A stretch of DNA of 41,369 bases, taken from Acidimicrobiia bacterium. Its GTDB lineage: Bacteria > Actinomycetota > Acidimicrobiia > Acidimicrobiales > Bin134. Where the stretch lies: positions 1-41,369 of the forward strand of contig JAJDYE010000019.1 of NCBI GenBank assembly GCA_022822905.1. The letters run 5' to 3'. Position 1 is the first letter of the stretch. Each line of letters starts with the position of its first letter. Under the pieces are notes generated by a model, which worked only from the letters and a program-made list of their open reading frames with translations, did not search any database and was not told the origin of the DNA. Both the position numbers and the translations under genes were made by a program. Positions 33,271-38,887 of this stretch are shown here, piece after piece.

Positions 33271-34209
33271 TCATGTGCCGGCCCCCTCGGGGCGCAGATC
33301 AGGATCGGCGGCCAACAGCAGATAGAGGACGGCCATCCGCACCGCCACGCCGTGACGCACCTGCTCATTGAGGGTGGCATTGGGCTGATCCAGTACCTCG
33401 GGGGCGATCTCCACACCCCGATTCACCGGGCCGGGATGCATAACCAGCGCGTCGGGATGCAGGCGGGCGGCGCGAGCTGCCGTGAGCCCCCACTGGGCGG
33501 TGTACTCCCGTAGCGAAGGCAGCAGGGCCTCAGACTGGCGCTCTTTCTGAACTCGCAGCCCGTACACCACGTCGCAGTCGCTGAGCACGGCGTCGAGGCT
33601 GAAGCTGATGTCCACTGGCCACGAACCCACCTCCGGAGGCAACAGGGTCGGAGGCGCCACCAGCGTGACCTTCGCCCCCAGCGCGGTGAACGCCATCACG
33701 CAGGAGCGGGCCACCCGGGAGTGTTTGATATCGCCCACGATGACAATGCGCCGACCGGCCACCGATCCCAGCCGATCGCGGATGGTGTAGCAATCGAGCA
33801 ACGCCTGGGTGGGGTGCTCATGCCAGCCGTCCCCCGCGTTGATCACGCTGGCATGGGTCCAGGCCGCGGTCTGCTGAGGCACTCCCGCCGACCGGTGGCG
33901 AACGACAATGGCATCGGGACCCATGGCCGAAACAGTGGCCACGGTGTCGCGCACCGACTCCCCCTTGTTGACCGAAGAGGCCGACACGCTGAAGCCCATG
34001 ACGTCGGCGGAGAGGCGCCGAGCTGCCACCTCGAACGAGAGCCGGGTCCGAGTGGAGTCCTCATAGAACAGCATGGCCACCGTCTTGCCCCGCAGGGCGG
34101 GAACCTTGGGAATAGGCCGCTGCGACACTTCCGTGAAGTGGTCGGCCAACCGGCACACCTCATCGATGCCCTCAGCGCCGAGATCGTTGATCGAGAGAAG
34201 GTGCTTCAT
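33271..34209 (-). CDS. pyrB: aspartate carbamoyltransferase catalytic subunit
   Basis: Joins carbamoyl phosphate and aspartate, the first committed pyrimidine step. The phosphate-binding STRTR motif is in YEDSTRTRLSFEVAARRL, HPTQ is in DGWHEHPTQALLD, and the aspartate-side MHPGPVNRG is present. At 312 residues it is of the unregulated trimeric kind expected in Gram-positives; no pyrI is seen. Its ATG overlaps the pyrR stop by four bases. Confidence 0.97.
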   Translation of the reverse strand: MKHLLSINDLGAEGIDEVCRLADHFTEVSQRPIPKVPALRGKTVAMLFYEDSTRTRLSFEVAARRLSADVMGFSVSASSVNKGESVRDTVATVSAMGPDAIVVRHRSAGVPQQTAAWTHASVINAGDGWHEHPTQALLDCYTIRDRLGSVAGRRIVIVGDIKHSRVARSCVMAFTALGAKVTLVAPPTLLPPEVGSWPVDISFSLDAVLSDCDVVYGLRVQKERQSEALLPSLREYTAQWGLTAARAARLHPDALVMHPGPVNRGVEIAPEVLDQPNATLNEQVRHGVAVRMAVLYLLLAADPDLRPEGAGT

Positions 34210-34706
34210 TTGACAATCTCTCCGAGGTCGATGCCGTCGCGGTGGGCATCCACCATCTCGTCGCGGCGGGTGGGCAGGTTCTTGCCCACGAAGTCGGGGC
34301 GTATGGGCAGTTCCCGATGGCCTCGGTCCACCATCACCGCCAACTGCACCGTCCGCGGCCTTCCGTAGCTGTTCAGCGCGTCGAGCGCGGCCCGGATGGT
34401 CCGGCCGGTGTACAGCACGTCGTCGACGATCACCACTGACTGGCCGTCGAGGTTGAACGGGATATTGGTGGGCGCCTCCGGCAGCAATGGGCGCAAGCCG
34501 ATGTCGTCGCGATGGAAGGCCACATCCAGGGTGCCCAAGGGAGGCTCGACCCCTTCGATCTCATTGAGGGCACTGGCGATGTCTGCGGCCAGCCACACCC
34601 CTCCGGTCTGCAAACCCACGAGCACCACGCCTTCGAGGCCGTGATTGCGCTCGATGATCTCGTGGGCCATGCGCCACGTGGCCCGCTTGATGTCCTCGGC
34701 TTCCAT
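34206..34706 (-). CDS. pyrR: PyrR, pyrimidine operon attenuation regulator / uracil phosphoribosyltransferase
   Basis: PyrR binds leader RNA when UMP is high and also has UPRTase activity. The PRPP loop is VVIVDDVLYTGRTIRAALDA, and the flanking segments are VVLVGLQTGGVWLA, LDVAFHRDDIGLRP, VMVDRGHRELPIRPDFVGKN. The first ATG after the leader hairpins is 34706 (MEAEDIKRATWRMAHEIIE), with GTG directly before it at 34709. The longer frame to 34814 runs through a PyrR-binding hairpin and a terminator-like stem and should be leader RNA. No strong Shine-Dalgarno is seen before 34706. First gene of pyrR-B-C-carA-carB-D-F. Confidence 0.93.
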   Translation of the reverse strand: MEAEDIKRATWRMAHEIIERNHGLEGVVLVGLQTGGVWLAADIASALNEIEGVEPPLGTLDVAFHRDDIGLRPLLPEAPTNIPFNLDGQSVVIVDDVLYTGRTIRAALDALNSYGRPRTVQLAVMVDRGHRELPIRPDFVGKNLPTRRDEMVDAHRDGIDLGEIVK

Positions 34707-34728
34707 CACCCGGGTACGGGCAGCGAAA

Positions 34729-34748
34729 ACGCCCCCATAGGGGGGCGT
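34729..34748 (-). terminator. terminator-like hairpin in the pyr leader (attenuator)
   Basis: On the minus strand ACGCCCCC and GGGGGCGT pair as a perfect eight-base stem with a CTAT loop, followed by TTT (four T counting the stem end) and C. It lies 23 bases before the pyrR ATG and 42 bases after the PyrR-binding hairpin. The T-run is short, so termination may be partial. In PyrR attenuation such a stem ends transcription when PyrR-UMP holds the upstream hairpin. Confidence 0.65.
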
Positions 34749-34790
34749 TCGACGGCGCTCGCGTTCAGCCAAACTCGGTTTCCTCCATGT

Positions 34791-34821
34791 CCGTACGGGC
34801 CTCGCCGGACCCACTTCACGG
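34791..34821 (-). promoter_or_regulatory. PyrR-binding RNA hairpin (anti-antiterminator)
   Basis: The minus strand at 34811-34798 reads GGTCCGGCGAGGCC. The known PyrR-binding consensus ARUCCNGNGAGGYU matches at 12 of 14 positions, and the two deviations (A to G and U to C at the ends) are a compensating base-pair change. A CCGT/ACGG lower stem (34821-34818 with 34794-34791) and an internal loop GAAGT give the full stem-bulge-stem form. The first half of the RNA is only about six bases from the predicted transcript start. Confidence 0.8.
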
Positions 34822-34833
34822 TTGTTTCAGGGC

Positions 34834-34839
34834 ACTATA
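34834..34839 (-). promoter_or_regulatory. candidate pyr operon promoter (-10)
   Basis: TATAGT on the minus strand at 34839-34834 places transcription start near A at 34827, so the PyrR hairpin would be the first structure of the RNA. The position 17 bases upstream (CCCGAA) is a poor -35. Confidence 0.5.
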
Positions 34840-34975
34840 CACCCGCCGCCGTTCAGTTCGGGGATCCGATAGATGCCGTGAGCCACAAGAAGGCCCGGCA
34901 AGCTCCAGCGCTGATTTTTAGAGCCTGCGCGAAACCCAGGAACCACCACTTGCTAAGTGCCAACCCTGCGGCCGT

Positions 34976-35107
34976 AAGCTATATTTTGGACTACGAAAAC
35001 GAGCCTCCGCGACGTGATCTGAAAGAAAGTTACATTTTAGGGTTGGAAAACGAATCTCATGGATGTAGCCTGCAAAAGAGTTACATTTCAGGCTTGGAAA
35101 TTGAATC
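34976..35107. repeat. three degenerate direct repeats with exact 51-bp period upstream of an AlbA_2-type gene
   Basis: Copies of ~30 bases start at 34976, 35027 and 35078, each exactly 51 bases apart. Copies two and three agree at about 26 of 31 positions by eye, copy one at about 20 of 30. Shared core is TTACATTTYAGGSTTGGAAA. The intervening ~20 bases are not conserved. The last copy ends 18 bases before the ATG at 35126 and just ahead of its Shine-Dalgarno. 51 bases is close to five helical turns, so bound proteins would face the same side. The region 34840-34975 before the array shows no gene. Confidence 0.75.
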
Positions 35108-35125
35108 CCGCAAGGAGGTCGGGGC

Positions 35126-36901
35126 ATGGCAATTGGCTCGTTGGGACCTGACCCGCTCGAACAGCAGGTCAGGTATGCGCTGTCCCGGTGGGAGCAGGGG
35201 GAATCCCCCGACCGGATCGAGACCGCCCAAGTGGACTTCAAAGAAGAGCCGGGACGCCGAGGACCGGGGGGAAAGGTACTGGCGGGCACCCGCGAGAACG
35301 AAGTTGCCGCCGGATACCTCGCCGGCGAGATGGCGTGCTTATCCAACACGCCTGGAGGAGGGGCGGTGATCCTGGGAGTCGCCGACGACGGCTTGGCGAT
35401 CGGTACCCACCTCGACCCGGAATGGCTTCGCCACCGCATCTACCAGCTGACCGATCGGATGCTCACCGTCGTCGTCAAGGTGCTGCACACGGACCAGATC
35501 CGGCTGTTGGTGGTGACCGCTCCCCCGGCTATTGAGCCGATCCGCTACCAGGGGAAGATCCGGTGGCGTGTGGACGACAACTGCGTCGAAGTCGACCCGG
35601 CCACATGGCATGACAGGCAGATGCGGCTTAGGAAGTTCGACTGGTCGGTTCTGCCCTCTGGCCACACCTTGGGCGACGTTAGCCCGGCAGCGCTGGAGGC
35701 GGCCCGCAGCTACCTGTGCGAGGGCGAAAGGGCTGATGCGACTGACCTAGCCCGCGCCAGCGACGAAGACCTGGTCCGGCGGCTCGGCCTGGTCGACGGC
35801 CAAGGCCGGCTCACCAACGCGGGCTCCCTGCTCCTCGTGGAGACCCCAGATATAGGCATCGACTACATCCGCCGCGAAGTCCCGGGAGGCGACAGCATCA
35901 ACCGCTACGGCGGCACCGGCCCCTTGCTGATCCAGATCGCCCGCGTCGAGCAACTGTGCCAAGCAGCGAACCGGACTGAGCACGTGGCATCGGGCTTCTC
36001 CCACCGGCAGGTGCTCTACCTTCCCTCCCGTGCTGCTCGCGAGGCGATCGTGAACGGCGTCGCCCACCGCGACTGGCACGCTCACCAACCCACGACGGTC
36101 GAGCACGTAGGCAACCAGCTGAGCGTCACGTCACCAGGCGGATTCATCGGCGGGGTAACCCCGGAGAACATCATCACCCACCCGCCGGAGCCAAGAAACC
36201 GCAGCCTGGCCGAAGCGATGGCGATGCTGCATCTCGCTGAGCGCGAGGGTATAGGCGTGGACCGCATGACCGCGGACATGCTGGTCATAGGCAGACCGCC
36301 GCCAGCTTTCTCTGAGATCGAGGGCCCCTATGTCCGCGTCACGCTGTTCGGCGGAGAGCCCGACAGCGCCATGGTCGGCTTCGTCGACGCCATCGAGCCG
36401 CAGCCCTCGCGCTCCGACGTCGACCTCTTGTTGATCGTCGAGCACATGATCCGACACGGCTGGGCCGATGCCAACACCGTGGCCACCACCTTGCAGCGCT
36501 CCCCGGCAGAGTCAGTGTTCGCGCTGTCGAACGCGATGGCCACCACCAGCAGCGGACACCCGATAATCGCCCTCGTGGAAGGTGTCCCAGCAGACCAACC
36601 GCCCGCCTACCGATTGTCGGAGAACAGCCGCAAAGCACTGAGCCAGCGGCTGGTCCACCTCGACACATCCGACAGCCGAGAGGCGCTGATCCTCGACTGG
36701 GCGCAAAAGAGAGGAAGGATCTCCTCCACGGAGGCGGCAGACCTCATCCGCCTCTCCAAGCCCTATGTCGGAAGGCTCCTCACCGAACTGGCACGAGATG
36801 GGCACCTGACCCAGAGTCGAAAGCAGAGAAAAGGCCGCGGCTTCCACTACCTCCCCACCAGTTTTGCCGAAGAGACCAAAGAACCCTCACGGCCTGCGTG
36901 A
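35126..36901 (+). CDS. AlbA_2 / HATPase_c_4 / winged-helix protein (COG2865, Schlafen-related)
   Basis: A 591-residue protein starting at ATG 35126 after AAGGAGG. Residues ~25-150 are an AlbA_2 (Schlafen AlbA_2) domain: ETAQVDFKEEP, then NEVAAGYLAGEMACLSNTPG and GAVILGVADDG. Residues ~290-380 form the HATPase_c_4 region: PSRAAREAIVNGVAHRDW and EGIGVDRM. A winged-helix-like segment ~515-575 (ALILDWAQKRGRISSTEAAD, SKPYVGRLLTELARDGHL) ends the protein. These proteins are predicted DNA-binding transcriptional regulators, in some cases tied to defence or mobile regions; the biochemical role is not settled. It stands behind the 51-bp repeats, which are its likely own operators, and after the pyr operon, divergent from it. 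Confidence 0.85.
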   Translation: MAIGSLGPDPLEQQVRYALSRWEQGESPDRIETAQVDFKEEPGRRGPGGKVLAGTRENEVAAGYLAGEMACLSNTPGGGAVILGVADDGLAIGTHLDPEWLRHRIYQLTDRMLTVVVKVLHTDQIRLLVVTAPPAIEPIRYQGKIRWRVDDNCVEVDPATWHDRQMRLRKFDWSVLPSGHTLGDVSPAALEAARSYLCEGERADATDLARASDEDLVRRLGLVDGQGRLTNAGSLLLVETPDIGIDYIRREVPGGDSINRYGGTGPLLIQIARVEQLCQAANRTEHVASGFSHRQVLYLPSRAAREAIVNGVAHRDWHAHQPTTVEHVGNQLSVTSPGGFIGGVTPENIITHPPEPRNRSLAEAMAMLHLAEREGIGVDRMTADMLVIGRPPPAFSEIEGPYVRVTLFGGEPDSAMVGFVDAIEPQPSRSDVDLLLIVEHMIRHGWADANTVATTLQRSPAESVFALSNAMATTSSGHPIIALVEGVPADQPPAYRLSENSRKALSQRLVHLDTSDSREALILDWAQKRGRISSTEAADLIRLSKPYVGRLLTELARDGHLTQSRKQRKGRGFHYLPTSFAEETKEPSRPA

Positions 36902-36954
36902 GACCCCTGGAGTTCCATGGCTTCTCTTTCTACGCCTCTAGCCTCTAGCGATAG

Positions 36955-37335
36955 ATGAGCGGACGACGACTCTCCGTCTACCTGCACGGGGGAAAGGTCG
37001 CAGAGGTTAAGCAGCTCCCCCCACCGCCGGGGCCGTTTCCCGCTTCTGGATACAAGCTAGACAAGATCTTTTCGAAATCCGGCTCCTCGCCGCGAACTCC
37101 CCTCAGCTTGTCCTTCCTTGAGTCGGTTCCTGACCCATATGAGGCTCGTGGGTGGGTGGAGCGGCTATTGCCCAGGGATTTTCGGCCTTTGAGCGAATGG
37201 GCGACGAGCAACGGAATCGATGGTGGCAGGTGTTCGTGCTGGCGCGGCGGTGCTCGCCCGCCCCCGGCTTGCAATCGGTTTGGACTACCGCGCAGTCGGC
37301 ATCGTGGTCGATCCAGACCCCGTTGCACTTCCTGA
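36955..37335 (+). pseudogene. HipA-like N-terminal fragment, probably degraded
   Basis: The first ~93 residues from ATG 36955 resemble the N-terminal subdomain of HipA kinases: RRLSVYLHGGKVAEV, then TPLSLSFLESVPDPYEARGW and VERLLPRDFRPLSEWATSNG, the family's 'PLSLSlP...y....v..f...LLP' pattern. After GID the expected GGDCAG-type continuation and the kinase domain are missing; the frame becomes Arg/Pro/Cys rich and stops at 37335. No upstream hipB is seen. I take it as a remnant; a short intact gene is possible. It follows the AlbA_2-type gene by 53 bases. Confidence 0.45.
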
Positions 37336-37593
37336 GCGTGTAGTGGCACGGCCCGGTTGCCCCGTGTCGGTGGGATAGGAAGCCGCACGGCTTCGGCGTC
37401 GGCTGGGGCGTAGGCCTGGGCGGGCAGGAGCGAGCAACAAAAGCGGGAACCGGGAGCCAGTACGGCGCTCAGCGCCGCACCAGCGGCTAGCCCAAGACCA
37501 AACCGGGCAGATCAGCGGCCCGGTTAGGACCGCGCCCCAACACGTCCAACAATCCGCAGCGCCGCCGGGGCGGGGTTCGACGCAGCCCGCCCG
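37336..37593. other. intergenic stretch without identified gene
   Basis: No gene is supported. A 53-codon open frame (ATG 37220 to TAG 37376) enters this area but has no ribosome-binding site. A GAAGCC-GCAC-GGCTTC stem at 37379-37394 has no T-run. The rest shows no other clear structure. Confidence 0.4.
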
Positions 37594-37684
37594 CTCCGGT
37601 CCTGCGGCCCGATCCAAGGTGTATGGTGGGGGGCAATGAGCCATCAAAACCCCCCACCACACCCCCACGACGATAGCGCCCCGG
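37594..37684 (+). repeat. hairpin leader repeat, copy 1 (inverted partner at 38653-38742)
   Basis: This 91-base segment covers the upstream region, start codon and first ~16 codons of the gene at 37636. It is about three-quarters identical by eye to the minus-strand segment 38742-38653. TGGTGGGGGG (37624-37633) and CCCCCCACCA (37650-37659) form a perfect ten-base stem with the ATG in its 16-base loop, so the G-rich Shine-Dalgarno is buried in the stem. TATGGT inside the left arm could instead be a -10 box for a leaderless transcript. Confidence 0.75.
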
Positions 37685-38313
37685 ATCGTTCCTCCAAAAG
37701 GCTGAGTCCTCAAATGCGGTTTCATCTCCGTTGGGCTGCCTGTTGGCTCGTCGGCTGGTTTGTGTTCGCCCCTTGGTTCGCTAATTTGTTCAACAACGAG
37801 TCGTCATGGTCGCCGTTTCCGTTGTCGTGGTCGCGGTCGCCGTCGTTTCGGTTTCTCGGTTGGCTGGTGTGGCTCGCCATCGTTTTGCTGGTGTGGCTTG
37901 TTTGGCCATTGGTTGAACGGCGAGAGCGGCGGCGGGCCGAGGCCGCCGCCCCTGCCCAAACGCGGCAAGCCGAGAAAGACCGCAACGCCCCGCGGGCTCG
38001 ACTCGACCCCCCTCCCAGCATCGCCCCGGCGATCCTCTACCTGCGGCGCTCCCGGTTCTTCCGGTCCATCATGGCCGCGGACATCGCCGTAAGCATAGTG
38101 GTCGCCACTTGGCCCGGCACTCCGGGGCGGCTCACCGCCCTGCCGGTCGGTGTGGTCGTGTTCGTAGCCGCCCGCGTGGGTTTCGAGAAGTGGTGCCAGC
38201 GCAAGGGCTGGGGAGAGCTGTCGGACTATCCCGAAGACCGCCGCCAAAAAGATCTGCGCTTTCTGTTGAACTTATTGGCCTACAGCCTCCTCAGCTTCAT
38301 CAACCTCTTGTGA
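37636..38313 (+). CDS. unrecognised multi-pass membrane protein with HQNPPPHPHDD leader (225 aa)
   Basis: The family is not recognised. Residues 1-25 are a Pro/His-rich cytoplasmic segment (MSHQNPPPHPHDDSAP) shared with the neighbouring converging gene. Hydrophobic segments lie at ~32-52 (RWAACWLVGWFVFAPWFANL), ~72-93 (LGWLVWLAIVLLVWLVWPLV), ~144-160, ~165-182 and ~207-225, separated by a basic/Ala-rich loop (ERRERRRAEAAAPAQ). The start ATG 37636 lies in the loop of a ten-base hairpin. Its end overlaps the converging gene by 14 bases. No homologue is named. Confidence 0.6.
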   Translation: MSHQNPPPHPHDDSAPDRSSKRLSPQMRFHLRWAACWLVGWFVFAPWFANLFNNESSWSPFPLSWSRSPSFRFLGWLVWLAIVLLVWLVWPLVERRERRRAEAAAPAQTRQAEKDRNAPRARLDPPPSIAPAILYLRRSRFFRSIMAADIAVSIVVATWPGTPGRLTALPVGVVVFVAARVGFEKWCQRKGWGELSDYPEDRRQKDLRFLLNLLAYSLLSFINLL

Positions 38314-38702
38314 CATTGCGCCCGGCCGCAGAGCAAGCTCCAATTGCTGGCGATGTATTAGCCGCGGGGGCTTCGGCAGAGCGCGCCCTGACACGTCTAA
38401 TGATCGGTGAACACACAAGCACCAAGACGCCAGCGGCGGTGAAGATCGCCGCCGCCGCGGTGTTGGAGTGGAACATGCCCATAAGCCACACCGCGTAGAG
38501 ATAGAGCAGGGCAAGATGAGCGACCCAAAAAAAGAGCTGGGCGGTGCGCCATCTGGCTCGTGGGGCAGCCTCGGGGCTGATGAGACAGACCGGAGTACGC
38601 CCCGCGGCCCTAACCAAAACCGCGACGGTGAGCCGACTGATTCGCGGGGCGGCCGGGGTTGTATCGTGGTGGGGGTGTGGTGGGGGGGTTATGTTGCATC
38701 AT
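38300..38702 (-). pseudogene. small membrane protein with shared HNPPPHPH leader, frameshifted in a poly-C tract
   Basis: From ATG 38702 the frame reads MMQHNPPTTPPPRYN and stops after 30 codons. At the same place as six C in copy 1 (37650-37655) this gene has seven (38688-38682). Removing one C gives HNPPPHPHHDTTP, matching the leader of the opposing gene, and opens the frame to 38300 (133 residues): ISRLTVAVLVRAAG, then two membrane segments (QLFFWVAHLALLYLYAVWL and AAAAIFTAAGVLVLVCSPII). It may be a real mutation, a phase-variable switch, or a sequencing error. The membrane part differs from that of the opposing gene. Confidence 0.6.
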
Positions 38703-38742
38703 GCCCCCACCATACAACTTGAATCGGGCCGGGCCACCAGAG
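38653..38742 (-). repeat. hairpin leader repeat, copy 2 (inverted partner of 37594-37684)
   Basis: This minus-strand copy shares GGCCCGAT, TGTATGGTGGGGG, and CCACCACACCCCCAC with copy 1. TGGTGGGGG (38712-38704) pairs with CCCCCACCA (38686-38678), nine bases, and two ATG codons (38702 and 38699) lie in the loop. The two copies bracket about 1.1 kb holding the two converging genes. Confidence 0.75.
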
Positions 38743-38846
38743 CCAGACGGGGCCTCGGGGATCGAGCACAGCGTCCCCGGTGGGGCGACGTGGAGGCCCT
38801 GAGCGGCCACAGCGTCCCCGTCCGAGAGAGCGCCCGGCGGGCCTCA

Positions 38847-38873
38847 GGGCCGCCACAGCGCCCAGGGCGGCCC
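38847..38873. terminator. GC-rich hairpin after the FN3 gene
   Basis: GGGCCGCC (38847-38854) and GGCGGCCC (38866-38873) form an eight-base stem with an 11-base loop, about 14 bases past the stop of the minus-strand FN3 gene. No T-run follows, so termination function is uncertain. The 38743-38887 region holds nothing else I can identify. Confidence 0.35.
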
Positions 38874-38887
38874 CGGCGGTCTCGGTT

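Noticed and set aside
34710..34814. Upstream extension of pyrR to GTG 34814
   Set aside because: The extension runs through the PyrR-binding hairpin and the terminator-like stem; it is leader RNA, and the family N-terminus begins near 34706.
34976..35107. CRISPR array
   Set aside because: Only three degenerate copies, conserved part too variable, and no cas genes; the 20-base intervals are not spacer-like.
34918..35439. Minus-strand open frame across the 51-bp repeats (with repeated KCN residues)
   Set aside because: The repeat residues arise from the DNA repeats; it overlaps the start of the AlbA_2-type gene and has no ribosome-binding site. The array is better explained as regulatory DNA.
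37285..37725. Minus-strand open frame of 146 codons over the copy 1 leader
   Set aside because: It is antisense to the leader and start of the membrane gene and shows no coding pattern.
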